Assembly: GCA_040007095.1 (NCBI GenBank)
Contig: JBDTVS010000010.1
Span: 1 to 64,000, forward strand
Length of the DNA: 64,000 nucleotides
Origin: JBDTVS01 sp040007095
Lineage (GTDB): Bacteria > Acidobacteriota > Vicinamibacteria > Vicinamibacterales > CAVVIG01
Direction of reading: 5' to 3'
In this document: positions 18,541 through 27,415 of the stretch, one piece after another
How positions within the stretch are numbered: position 1 is the first letter of the stretch
Layout: each line of letters starts with the position of its first letter
The notes under the pieces: generated by a model
What the model was told of the DNA's origin: nothing
Databases searched by the model: none
What the model saw: the letters and a program-made list of their open reading frames with translations, nothing else
Program-made: the position numbers and the translations under genes

Positions 18541-19584
18541 ATGACGCGTCTCGTGGCGACGACGGCGTGCGTCGGGTTCTGCCTGGCCGTCTGGCCGCGT
18601 CCAGCGGCCGCTCAAAAACAGGTGTTCGTCAAGGGACTCGCGGAGCTGACGCAGGCGATGGTGGCGACGCCCGCGGACGAGGGACGCGTGCGCGCCGCCC
18701 TCGACACGATGGAAGCAGGCCTCGCAGGATGGGACCGCCGGACTTCGCAGGCTGACTCCGGCCTGCTCGACGACAACTCCCCCACCGCGGTGCTCCCTCT
18801 CGCCGCGTACGCGGACGGCTTCGCCCGGATCGTCCGCGGCGACTACCGCGAAGCGATTCGATCGCTGCGGCGCGGGGCGTCAGCCACGGCCGACGAGCGC
18901 GCGCACCTTGTCACCGCCGGTCTGCTCGTCGAGCAGCGACGCCTTGGCGACGCCGAGCGGACGCTGCTGACTGTTCTCGACGCGTGGCCGGAATCGGCGA
19001 TCGCACGCTGGTGGCTTGGACGCATCTACGACACACAGAAACGCGTGGCGGATGCACGGAACGAGTACGAGGCCGTTCTCCCGGTGGCGCTGGCCGGACG
19101 CGCGCAGCTCTATTCGGCGATCGGCCGACTGGCCCGTGTGCAGGGTGATTTCGCCGGCGCGCTCGACGCGTTCAGGCGGCGCGCGCAGCTCGCACCCAAC
19201 GATTCCGTCGCGCACAAGGACCTGGCCAGACTTCTCCTTGATCACGATCGCTCCGAAGAGGCGCTCGCGGAGTACGCCGCCGCCCTCGTCATCGATCCGC
19301 GCGACGCCGAGACCCACGCGGTCATCGGCCAGATCCACCTCGACGCCGGTCGCTCCGCCGAGGCGATTGCGGCACTCGGACGGGCTCTCGATTTGATGCC
19401 CGAGCAGCACGACACGCGATACGCGCTCGCCATCGCGCTGAAGCAGGCCGGACGCGCCGGCGATGCCGCCCGTGAACTCCGGCTGTTTGAGCGTGCCAGC
19501 AAGGCGGCGGTCGAAGATCGCCGCCGCACGATCGCCGCGGACGTCAAACAGGCGGAAGCAGATCGCCAGGGCTCGGGACGATGA
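18541..19584 (+). CDS. Exported TPR-repeat protein
   Basis: 347 residues. The signal peptide (MTRLVATTACVGFCLAVWPRPAAA) begins at 18541; the frame is open 40 codons upstream without one. From about residue 100 onward are five or six tetratricopeptide repeats (for example ALDAFRRRAQLAPNDSVAHK, ALAEYAAALVIDPRDAETHA, AIAALGRALDLMPEQHDTRY). Its stop overlaps the start of the CRTAC1 gene by 4 bp (ATGA), so the two are translationally coupled. TPR plus CRTAC1 gene pairs are common in Acidobacteriota and probably form a secreted complex (inference). Confidence 0.85.
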   Translation: MTRLVATTACVGFCLAVWPRPAAAQKQVFVKGLAELTQAMVATPADEGRVRAALDTMEAGLAGWDRRTSQADSGLLDDNSPTAVLPLAAYADGFARIVRGDYREAIRSLRRGASATADERAHLVTAGLLVEQRRLGDAERTLLTVLDAWPESAIARWWLGRIYDTQKRVADARNEYEAVLPVALAGRAQLYSAIGRLARVQGDFAGALDAFRRRAQLAPNDSVAHKDLARLLLDHDRSEEALAEYAAALVIDPRDAETHAVIGQIHLDAGRSAEAIAALGRALDLMPEQHDTRYALAIALKQAGRAGDAARELRLFERASKAAVEDRRRTIAADVKQAEADRQGSGR

Positions 19585-21260
19585 CGGCGTTGCCGGGCGT
19601 GCTCGGCGCCATGCTCGCAAGCGCCATCGTCGTGTCCGGAGCACTGGAGACGATCCGATTCACCGATGTGACACGCGAGGCGGGCATCGACTTTCTCCAC
19701 CTCAACGGATCGAGCCCGGACAAGCATCTCGTCGAGACGGTGGGTTCGGGCGGTCTCTTCTTCGACTACGACAACGACGGTTGGCTCGACCTCTTCCTCG
19801 TCGATGGCGGATCACTGGCCGATCCGGTGGTCGCCGGGAAGGCGCGGCACCGGCTGTTCCGCAACCGCGGAAATGGGACGTTCGAGGACACGACGCTGCG
19901 CTCGGGCATCCGGCACAGCGGATACGGGATGGGCGCCTGCGCCGGCGACGTCGACAACGACGGATGGATCGATCTCTACGTCACGAACTTCGGCGCCAAC
20001 GTTCTGCATCGCAACCGTGGTGACGGAGCCTTCGTCGACGTGACGCGTTCGGCGCACGTGGGATCGACAACGTGGAGCGCGAGCTGTGCGTTCGCCGATC
20101 TCGACAAGGACGGCGACCTCGATCTCTTCGTCACCAACTACGTGGACGCCAACCCCACACGCTCGCCGTTCTGCGGAGACGCGAAAGCCGGCACCCGCTT
20201 CTACTGTCATCCGCTCAATTTCAATTCGCTGCCGAACACGCTCTATCGGAACGACGGCCGGGGCATCTTCACCGACGTCACTGCCGCATCAGGCATCGGC
20301 GCCTACCGCGGCAACAGCCTCGGCGTCGTCATCACCGACTATGACGGCGATTCGTGGCCCGACGTGTTCGTCGCCAATGACAGCGTCCCCAACTTCCTGT
20401 TTCGCAACCGGCACGATCTCCATTTCGTCGAGACCGCGCTCGGCGCAGGGGTCGCGGTGGCGACCGACGGCAAGGCACGGGCGGGCATGGGGGTCGATGC
20501 CGGCGACTACGACGGCGACGGCCGTCCCGACTTCGTCGTCGCAAACCTCGACTTCGAGGCGCACAGCCTGTTCCGGAACCTTGGCAACGGGCTGTTCGCG
20601 TACGCGACCAACGAGAGCGGCGTCGGGTTCGCGTCACTGCCTTTTGTCGGCTTCGGTGCCGCTTTCCTGGACGCCGACAACGACATGCAGCTCGATCTGG
20701 CGTTTGCCAACGGTCACATCTTCGACAACGCGCCGCTCGCCCGCGCCGGCGCGACCTACGCCCAGCGCAAACTGCTGTTTCGCAATACGACCGGCCGCCG
20801 CTTCACGGAGGTGGGCCGGACGGCCGGGCCAGGCTTTGCTATGGAGAAGGTCGGGCGAGGGCTCGCGTATGGCGATATCGACAACGATGGTGACCTCGAT
20901 CTGCTCGTCACCAACAACGGCCAGACCGCGGATCTGCTGCGCAACGACACCGGCCATTCCGGAGGCTCGATCCTCGTCCGTGCGCTCGCGGCCGCGGGCA
21001 ACCGCGACGCGATCGGAGCCGTGATTCGGCTGACCGCCGGGTCCCGCACGCAGGTCCGCGAGATTCGGGCCGGCTCGAGCTATCTGTCGCAGAACGACCT
21101 GCGGGCGCATTTCGGGCTCGGCGGAGCCGCACGCGCGGACCGAATCGAGATCCTCTGGCCGTCGGGCAAGACGGAGGTTCTCCGGGACGTGAATGTGAAC
21201 CAGATCGTCACGTTCGGCGAAGGCCGAGGCATCGTGCGCGCCTCCCCGTTCGTTCGGTGA
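19581..21260 (+). CDS. CRTAC1-like FG-GAP/UnbV secreted protein
   Basis: 559 residues. Short hydrophobic N-terminus, then RFTDVTREAGI and repeated Asp-rich calcium-binding FG-GAP/VCBS loops (DYDNDGWLDLFL, DVDNDGWIDLYV, DLDKDGDLDLFV, DYDGDGRPDFVV, DIDNDGDLDLLV). The C-terminus has the ASPIC/UnbV segment (GAVIRLTAGSRTQVREIRAGSSYLSQND, ARADRIEILWPSGK). Domain order and length are typical of full-length family members. It is coupled to the TPR gene upstream and converges with alaS, leaving only 3 bp between stops. Confidence 0.92.
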   Translation: MTALPGVLGAMLASAIVVSGALETIRFTDVTREAGIDFLHLNGSSPDKHLVETVGSGGLFFDYDNDGWLDLFLVDGGSLADPVVAGKARHRLFRNRGNGTFEDTTLRSGIRHSGYGMGACAGDVDNDGWIDLYVTNFGANVLHRNRGDGAFVDVTRSAHVGSTTWSASCAFADLDKDGDLDLFVTNYVDANPTRSPFCGDAKAGTRFYCHPLNFNSLPNTLYRNDGRGIFTDVTAASGIGAYRGNSLGVVITDYDGDSWPDVFVANDSVPNFLFRNRHDLHFVETALGAGVAVATDGKARAGMGVDAGDYDGDGRPDFVVANLDFEAHSLFRNLGNGLFAYATNESGVGFASLPFVGFGAAFLDADNDMQLDLAFANGHIFDNAPLARAGATYAQRKLLFRNTTGRRFTEVGRTAGPGFAMEKVGRGLAYGDIDNDGDLDLLVTNNGQTADLLRNDTGHSGGSILVRALAAAGNRDAIGAVIRLTAGSRTQVREIRAGSSYLSQNDLRAHFGLGGAARADRIEILWPSGKTEVLRDVNVNQIVTFGEGRGIVRASPFVR

Positions 21261-21263
21261 CAG

Positions 21264-23123
21264 CTAGTCTTCCAATACCGCCTTGATCCGGCGGACGCCG
21301 GCGGAGCTGCTCTCCTCCTTCTGAATCCTGAAGCGGCCAAAGACCGTCAGCAGTTCCGTGTTTTCGACATGCGGACCGCCGCACAGCTCACGACTCCAGA
21401 GCGTGCCCTGCTCGTCCTGGACCACATAGACATTGACGACGTCGGGATACTTCTCCCAGAAGCTGCCCTCGACGCCTTCGTTCATGGCCTGCTGCTTGGG
21501 CATGGTCCTGATGCTCACGGCAGCATGGGCGACCATCGCGGCGTTCACATAGTCTTCGACTGCCTTCTTCTGATCGTCAGTCATTTTGGCGTCATGGCTG
21601 AAATCAAAACGCGCGCGCTCGTCCGTGATGTTGCTGCCTTTCTGGTGCACATGGGGACCCAAGGTTGCCTGCAGGCCCGCCAACAACAGGTGTGAGGCCG
21701 TATGCAACGCCGTCGTCTTGGTGCTGTGGTCAGCGAGGCCGCCCTTGAATCGTCCCGCGGAAGCGGTGCGGCTCTTCGCCGCATGCGCCCGGGCCGCTTC
21801 ATCAAAGCCCCGTGGATTGAGGACGGCGGCTTGGCGCTCATTCAGGAATTCTTCGGTGAGCTCCAACGGGAAGCCGTAGCTTTCATAAAAGAAAAACGCG
21901 TCGGCGCCGGTGACGGAGCCCTTACGTTCGAGATGCTTCTGTATCTCGCGCTCGCCCGTCAGCAGGGTCTTCTGGAACTGCGCCTCTTCGGCGGCCACGG
22001 CTTTGAGCACATCCTGTTTCTTCCGGACGAGCTCGGGATAGGCGTCGGCCTCGTCAATGTAGATGTCCGAAAGTCGGGTCATGAACGGGCCTTCGATCTT
22101 CAACTTCCGCGCCTCACGAATGGCGCGACGCATGAGCCTCCGGGTCACATAGCCCGCATCCACGTTACTGGGCAACGCTCCGTCGCCGATGAGAAACGTG
22201 GCCGCGCGCGTGTGGTCCAGCACGATGCGAAATTGCCTGGTGGCGCTTTCATAGGTCCTGCCGCACATCAACGACAGCCGTTTCATCGGCTCTGCGAAAA
22301 ACGGCGTGAGGTACACGTCGGGATCGCCCCTCACTGCCGCGGCAATTCGCTCGAACCCGCCGCCGTAGTCGATGTTGGGCCTTGGGAGCGGCTGGAAGCC
22401 TTCCGCCACGCGCAGGTAGGACATGAAGACGTTGTTGCCAATTTCGAGAAAGCGCGGGGTGTCGGTGGCCGGATGATCCCGCTCATCGCCGCCCGGCTCG
22501 AAGTCGAAGAACATTTCGCTGTCGGGGCCACCGGGTTCACCCACTGGCATCTTTTCAGGGGTGCCGGCGCGACTCCACCAGTTTTCGCTTTCGGGATAGA
22601 GGAAGATGCGCCCCCCGCGCGACACGCCGAAGGTGTCGCCCTCAGCTTCGGCGATGGCCTCGATGCCGACGCTGCGGAACACGTCCTGCCAGACGGCAAT
22701 CGCCGCTTCGTCGCGCGGAATGCCCAGGGCTGCGTTCCCCTGATAGACGCTGACGTAGAGGCGCGTGGGGTCGAGGCCGAGCACGCCGACCTGCCAGTTC
22801 CACATCGCCTCGATCTGGGCGCGTTGGTAGGTATCGGGGTGGCCGCCGAGCTCCCACCGTCCCATCATTTCGAAGAATGTGAGATGTGAGTTGTCCCCCA
22901 CCGCGTCGATGTCGACGGTCCGCAGGCACTTCTGCACGTTCGCGAGCTCACGCCCCATCGGATGCGGCTGGCCCAGGAGATACGGCACCATAGGCTGCAT
23001 GCCGCTGCCCGTAAACAACGTCGTCGGATCGTTTCCCGGCAGAAGACTTGCCGAGGGAATGGTTTTGGCCCCCCGTGCTGCCATGAAATCGAGAAAGGAT
23101 CGTCGTAGCGCTTCAGGTGTCAT
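21264..23123 (-). CDS. alaS: Alanyl-tRNA synthetase, shortened form lacking C-Ala domain
   Basis: 619 residues against about 870 for a standard AlaRS. The class II aminoacylation core (SFLDFMAARGAKTIPSASLLP, TLFTGSGMQPMVPYLLG, HLTFFEMMGRWELGG) and the editing domain with the zinc-binding HTASH and CGGPH motifs are present, but the sequence stops after the editing domain, so the C-terminal tRNA-binding/dimerisation C-Ala region is missing. Editing-plus-core short forms are known from candidate-phyla and some other bacteria (recollection). Start: MTPEALRR at 23123 matches the family N-terminus; ATG 23159 is in frame and 12 codons longer. Whether a full-length copy exists elsewhere cannot be told. 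Confidence 0.88.
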   Translation of the reverse strand: MTPEALRRSFLDFMAARGAKTIPSASLLPGNDPTTLFTGSGMQPMVPYLLGQPHPMGRELANVQKCLRTVDIDAVGDNSHLTFFEMMGRWELGGHPDTYQRAQIEAMWNWQVGVLGLDPTRLYVSVYQGNAALGIPRDEAAIAVWQDVFRSVGIEAIAEAEGDTFGVSRGGRIFLYPESENWWSRAGTPEKMPVGEPGGPDSEMFFDFEPGGDERDHPATDTPRFLEIGNNVFMSYLRVAEGFQPLPRPNIDYGGGFERIAAAVRGDPDVYLTPFFAEPMKRLSLMCGRTYESATRQFRIVLDHTRAATFLIGDGALPSNVDAGYVTRRLMRRAIREARKLKIEGPFMTRLSDIYIDEADAYPELVRKKQDVLKAVAAEEAQFQKTLLTGEREIQKHLERKGSVTGADAFFFYESYGFPLELTEEFLNERQAAVLNPRGFDEAARAHAAKSRTASAGRFKGGLADHSTKTTALHTASHLLLAGLQATLGPHVHQKGSNITDERARFDFSHDAKMTDDQKKAVEDYVNAAMVAHAAVSIRTMPKQQAMNEGVEGSFWEKYPDVVNVYVVQDEQGTLWSRELCGGPHVENTELLTVFGRFRIQKEESSSAGVRRIKAVLED

Positions 23124-23238
23124 TGGATTGGTGCCGCCGGTGTTCTGGCTTGGAATCATCTCAGTAGTTGACTGAACGGCGCAATCGGCGCAGATCGTTC
23201 TGCGCCTTCACGTCGCCTTGATCGATAATCGCGGTGCC

Positions 23239-23451
23239 ATGCCTCGAACGTCTGCACCATTCGACCTGACGCGCCGGGAACTGCTCCGCACGACCGGAGG
23301 ACTCGTCGCGAGCGCGGCCTTTCCTGCCGGAGCGGCGGCGGCCGACGCGGTCCAGGCAGGAGCGGAACGCCCCGTCGCGCGGGCAGAGGTGACGGCCTGG
23401 TGGCGCGCTGTATGGCGGCAGCGGGCGAACGCGCGATGCCGCCCGACGTGA
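23239..23451 (+). pseudogene. Remnant of a Tat-exported protein (N-terminus only)
   Basis: The frame starts with MPRTSAPFDLTRRELLRTTGG, a clear twin-arginine signal, and a cleavage-like AFPAGAAAADA, but ends after 70 residues without any folded domain. The mature part of the protein seems to be lost. It lies divergently upstream of alaS and next to other truncated genes. It could also be a short secreted peptide, but a Tat signal with no domain is more likely debris. Confidence 0.4.
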
Positions 23452-23792
23452 TACGCGAGGCGCGTGCAGCTTCTGGTGTGAAAAGGCGCGTCGGGATCAC
23501 TCAGCCCTCCCCATGCGCTGGTCGAGATACTGCGCGGCGGCTTCGCGATTCCACGTCCCGGCACCGAGGCGATTCGCCTGAGCTGTCGCGGCTCAGATCG
23601 ACTTCGGGCACCCAGATTTCATTGAAGGGTCGGGCTGCAGGCCCATCGTGACGGCCCGCATGGGATCCAGTCTGATCCAGCGGATGTCGCCGAGCGGCAC
23701 CTCGCTCTGCAGCAGCATCGGGACGGCCATTGCTGCTGTCTCACCAATGTAACAGTGGGAGGGTTGACCATAAATCTTTTATAATCCCGGCC
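23452..23792. other. 341 bp containing decayed coding fragments
   Basis: On the minus strand, short stretches read like protein but are interrupted, for example AGTWNREAAAQYLDQRMG near 23520-23570 and PLGDIRWIRLDPMRAVTMG near 23640-23700. They are in different frames and have no shared start. I read this as the remains of one or more genes; nothing intact is present. Confidence 0.35.
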
Positions 23793-24233
23793 ATGATGAG
23801 CCGTCGCGACGCCGTTGCCTCGTTTGCGCTTTTTGCCGACCTTCTCGCGTCAGGGCGTACTCTCGACGCGCTGGCACAGGCCCCCGCTGCGCCTGGCACA
23901 CCTCCCCCGCCGGTCTTCAGACACGACCTTCCCCGCGTGACGATGGACGACTGGGAAGTGACGGTGAGCTACGTCGACTACCCGCCAGGGCGAGTCAGTG
24001 CGACACACCACCACGCCGGATTCGTGCTCGCGTACGTGCTCGAGGGCGCGGTCGTGACGAAGATTTCTGAACAGGGCGAGGAAAAGACCTACACCGTCGG
24101 GCAGATGTTCTACGAGCAGCCCGGCGCGACCCACGAGGTCTCGAAGAATGCGAGCCAGACGCAGCCTGCAAAGCTGCTGGCTATGATCTTCGCGAAAAAG
24201 GGTTCGACGTTGACGATGCCCGGCCCGGCGTAG
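23793..24233 (+). CDS. Exported cupin-domain protein
   Basis: 146 residues. MMSRRDAVASFALFADLLASG is a twin-arginine-type signal. The mature part is one cupin barrel: RVSATHHHAGFVLAYVLEGAVVTKI gives the first metal-binding motif with its His cluster, and YTVGQMFYEQPGATHEVSKN gives the second with its His. Two His-rich motifs spaced like this normally bind a divalent metal (family knowledge). No catalytic role can be assigned; periplasmic single-domain cupins of this kind are common. ATG 23793 is preferred because it begins the signal. Confidence 0.78.
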   Translation: MMSRRDAVASFALFADLLASGRTLDALAQAPAAPGTPPPPVFRHDLPRVTMDDWEVTVSYVDYPPGRVSATHHHAGFVLAYVLEGAVVTKISEQGEEKTYTVGQMFYEQPGATHEVSKNASQTQPAKLLAMIFAKKGSTLTMPGPA

Positions 24234-24249
24234 GCAGGAGGAAGCGGCG

Positions 24250-24543
24250 ATGCACCGGATGGACCCTCGCGTGACGGTGGCAGTGTTGTCTGCCCTGCTC
24301 GTCGCCTCGTGGCCGGCAGATTCGCAGTCCGCGGCGGCGCAACAAGCGCCGCCAGGCCTGCGCCTCTACGTCTTCGATTGCGGGTATCTGATCAACCTGA
24401 GTCCCGAAACCTACAATCTCACACGCCAGGACGTGCCGGATCCGACGATGTCCGTGTCGTGCTTCCTCGTCACGCATCCCAGTGGCGCGCTGATCTTCGA
24501 TACCGGCCTCGGCGACAAGCTCGTCGCCCGCCCACCAGAGTAA
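24250..24543 (+). pseudogene. Truncated MBL-fold lactonase-like gene
   Basis: 97 residues: a signal-like N-terminus, then LRLYVFDCGYLINLSPETYN, SVSCFLVTHPSGALIFDTGLGDKLVA. This is the start of the metallo-beta-lactamase fold as found in N-acyl-homoserine-lactone-lactonase-like proteins, where the metal-binding HxHxDH motif should follow about 30 residues later. Instead a stop comes at 24543 and the five-gene cassette begins 44 bp on. The active site is therefore missing and the product cannot be catalytic. Confidence 0.6.
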
Positions 24544-24586
24544 GGCGCCACGCATTGGCTTTGTCGGACTTTACGCGAGGTTTGCC

Positions 24587-27415
24587 GTGGAACTGCCGCT
24601 GATTCTGTCCGGTCCGATTCTCCGCCGGGTCGAGCCCGGACTCGTTTCCGTATGGGTTGCCCTGAGCAAGGCATGCTCGGTGCAACTGTCTCTCTTTGAG
24701 GGTCTCGCGAAGGCTGGAGACACGCCGACGTTCAGCCGCGACGCGGACAAAATCGACACTCTTGCGATTGGCGACAAGCTTCACATCGCCGTCGTGATGA
24801 TGAAGCTCGCCGGCGCTGATGTCCTGAAGCCCGGCCAGTCCTACTCCTACAATATCTCGCTCACCGAGAAAACCGGCGGCGCGAAGAACGACCTGAAGTC
24901 GCTCAACTTACTCAAAGACAACGTCCTGAGCACGACGCCCGTCGAAAGGCGCAGGCTGGCCCTGGGCTATGCGGAGAATCAGCTGCCCAGCTTTGCGCTG
25001 CCGCCGAACAGCCTGACGGATCTGAAGATCATTCACGGCTCATGCCGCCTGCAGGTGGCCGGGCTGACCGACGGTCTTGCGTGGATCGACGATCTCGTCA
25101 AGGAGAATCTCAACGACCCGAATAAACGTATTCATCAACTCCTGCTGGCGGGCGATCAGATCTACGCGGACGACGTCGAGGTCATGATGCTGCCGCAGAT
25201 GGCCGCCCTGGGCCAGGACCTGTTGGCGAAGCGCGAATTCCTGGCCATCAATGATCCGAATGGACTGGCGGCCAAGTTCATTCCCGCCGACGAAAAGAGC
25301 TTTCCGGCCGGCCTGCGCGCAAACCTCGTGCTGTCGGAGGCGCGGATGACGACCGTCGACAATCATTCGCACTTGTTGTCGTTCGGCGAGTTCGCGGCGA
25401 TGTATCTCGACGCCTGGAACAACGAACTGTGGCAGCCGGCCTTGTTCAAGGACTTCGACGACACCATCGCGGAGTTCCGGACCAACTACAACACCAGGGT
25501 TCCCGACACCGTGCTGCCGCTGTTCCGTGGGCGCGACGACAAGAACAAGCCCAAGATCGTCGATGCGCTGCTGCGGCGCTTCACCGATTTCCTGTTCAAG
25601 ACGCTGACCGCCGACGAGTTGAAGTCCGCGATCAAGAAGAAAGACGATCTCGATCCGATCGAGCGCGACTCGATCGACACCGGTACGCTCGAAGCCGGCA
25701 CACTGCCGGCGGCCGGCTCACCTCAGCGTGCCAGATTCCCGAAGGTCTACGCGTTCGCGGACACACTCACCGCGGACGAGCAGGGCAAGTTCAAGAGTTT
25801 CATCCAGCAGCTCAAAGACGATCTGGCAAAACTGTACAAAACGACGGCAGACCAACGCCGGAACAACTGTGTGCAGGCGCTGAAATTCCAGCATAAGGTT
25901 CGCCGCGCCATGGCCAATGTCCCCACCTACATGATGTGGGACGATCACGAGGTCACCGACGACTGGAATCTGAATCCGATGTGGCGCGACCGCGTGATGA
26001 CCAACCCGCTGGGCCGCGCCGTCATCCGCAACGGAATGCTCGCCTTTGCGCTGTTTCAGGGGTGGGGCAACGATCCCGAGAAATACCTGCAAGGCAAACC
26101 CAAACGGCTGCTCGAGCTCGCCACGCAACTCTTCACCAGTACCTCGACGGCGGCCACTCAGCAGACGGCGAACGACGAAATCGAGCAGCTGTTCGGTCTC
26201 AACCGCCGCACGATCGATCCGTTGAAATTCGACGATCAGTTGTCCTGGCACTATTCCGTGCCGGGGACGAAACATCTTGTCTTCGTGATCGACAACCGCA
26301 CGCAACGCAATTGGTTGACGCGTGGCGGACCGCCGACCAACATCCTGCTGGAGGTCATCGAAAAGCAGATCCCGGCCGGGCCGCTGCCGGCGGGAAAGGA
26401 AGTGTTGATCGTCGTGGCGCCGTTGCCGGTGCTGGGTCCGCCGATGTTCGATGAGATCGTCGCGCCCCTGGCCTATCGCGCCTTCGACGTCAAAGAGGCC
26501 ATCGCGAACGGCAATGAAACCCTGCGCGGGATGCCAGGCACGAATCCCGATGCGATTGAGGCATGGGCGTTCGATCCGAAAGCGACGGAAGCGCTGCTGA
26601 AACGGCTGGAGCCCTACCGCAAGGTCATCCTGCTTTCAGGCGACGTGCATTATGGCTCGGCGCAGGCGATGAGCTATTGGAAAAACACCGACCAGGCGCC
26701 CAACCCGTGCCGGTTCGTCCAATTCACGTCGAGTGGATTCAAGAAGGTGCTTCCCAGTTACGTTCGCAACATCGATCTGCGGATCGGGCGCGCGCAACGG
26801 CTGGTGCGCGCCGGCATCAATGCCGAGCGTCTGGGTTGGAATGCGAAGGCCAATGTCCTGAACGACCAGGCGGCAAAAGCGGTGCCGGCGCTGCGGGCGC
26901 GGCTCGAAGAGGCGCCGATGCTGCTTCCCGCCTTTGGCTGGCCCGAGGGAACAGAAGCCACCACGCCCCCCGACTGGTCCTGGCGGATCAAGGTCTTGCT
27001 CGACCAACGGGCTGAATTCAACGGACTGCCCTACGAGCCGGACAAGGAACGTCCAGAGATCGCGAAGCCCGCGTCGGCGGGAACCGACATCTCGACGCAA
27101 TCGACGCAGAATCCCAGCTTTCGCGACACATTTGCGGATGCCTATCGCCGGCTGGTTTCCCGTCATCACCGAAGTTTCGACATCATGCGCAACGGCCGGC
27201 AGATCGCGATGGGCAACAATCTCGGGCTGATCCACTTCAAGAACATCAAGAACGCGCAGAACCAGGACGTGCTGCACGCCATCCAGGAATTGCGCAGTGT
27301 GTTCCCGTACGAGCTGCCCAACGCCTCCGAGGACCATCAGCCCTTCACGATTCACAAGGCGCCGCTCACCGGCGATCCCAATGAGACGAAGCCCGTGTTG
27401 CGAGGTCAGCCGTGA
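24587..27415 (+). CDS. Large PhoD-like metallophosphatase-fold protein (cassette gene 1)
   Basis: 942 residues, roughly twice a typical PhoD. No signal peptide. An N-terminal beta domain (about 1-145: ILSGPILRRVEPGLVSVWVAL) precedes the phosphodiesterase core, whose metal-binding motifs are in order: GSCR near 151, LLAGDQIYADDV near 187-198, MMWDDHEVTDDW near 449-460 and LLSGDVHYGSA near 680-690. Several helical insertions lie between these motifs. Family knowledge: PhoD enzymes are phosphomono/diesterases using Fe/Ca; the cytoplasmic location here is unusual. GTG start with GAGG upstream. The stop overlaps the next start (GTGA). First gene of the five-gene cassette. Confidence 0.85.
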   Translation: MELPLILSGPILRRVEPGLVSVWVALSKACSVQLSLFEGLAKAGDTPTFSRDADKIDTLAIGDKLHIAVVMMKLAGADVLKPGQSYSYNISLTEKTGGAKNDLKSLNLLKDNVLSTTPVERRRLALGYAENQLPSFALPPNSLTDLKIIHGSCRLQVAGLTDGLAWIDDLVKENLNDPNKRIHQLLLAGDQIYADDVEVMMLPQMAALGQDLLAKREFLAINDPNGLAAKFIPADEKSFPAGLRANLVLSEARMTTVDNHSHLLSFGEFAAMYLDAWNNELWQPALFKDFDDTIAEFRTNYNTRVPDTVLPLFRGRDDKNKPKIVDALLRRFTDFLFKTLTADELKSAIKKKDDLDPIERDSIDTGTLEAGTLPAAGSPQRARFPKVYAFADTLTADEQGKFKSFIQQLKDDLAKLYKTTADQRRNNCVQALKFQHKVRRAMANVPTYMMWDDHEVTDDWNLNPMWRDRVMTNPLGRAVIRNGMLAFALFQGWGNDPEKYLQGKPKRLLELATQLFTSTSTAATQQTANDEIEQLFGLNRRTIDPLKFDDQLSWHYSVPGTKHLVFVIDNRTQRNWLTRGGPPTNILLEVIEKQIPAGPLPAGKEVLIVVAPLPVLGPPMFDEIVAPLAYRAFDVKEAIANGNETLRGMPGTNPDAIEAWAFDPKATEALLKRLEPYRKVILLSGDVHYGSAQAMSYWKNTDQAPNPCRFVQFTSSGFKKVLPSYVRNIDLRIGRAQRLVRAGINAERLGWNAKANVLNDQAAKAVPALRARLEEAPMLLPAFGWPEGTEATTPPDWSWRIKVLLDQRAEFNGLPYEPDKERPEIAKPASAGTDISTQSTQNPSFRDTFADAYRRLVSRHHRSFDIMRNGRQIAMGNNLGLIHFKNIKNAQNQDVLHAIQELRSVFPYELPNASEDHQPFTIHKAPLTGDPNETKPVLRGQP

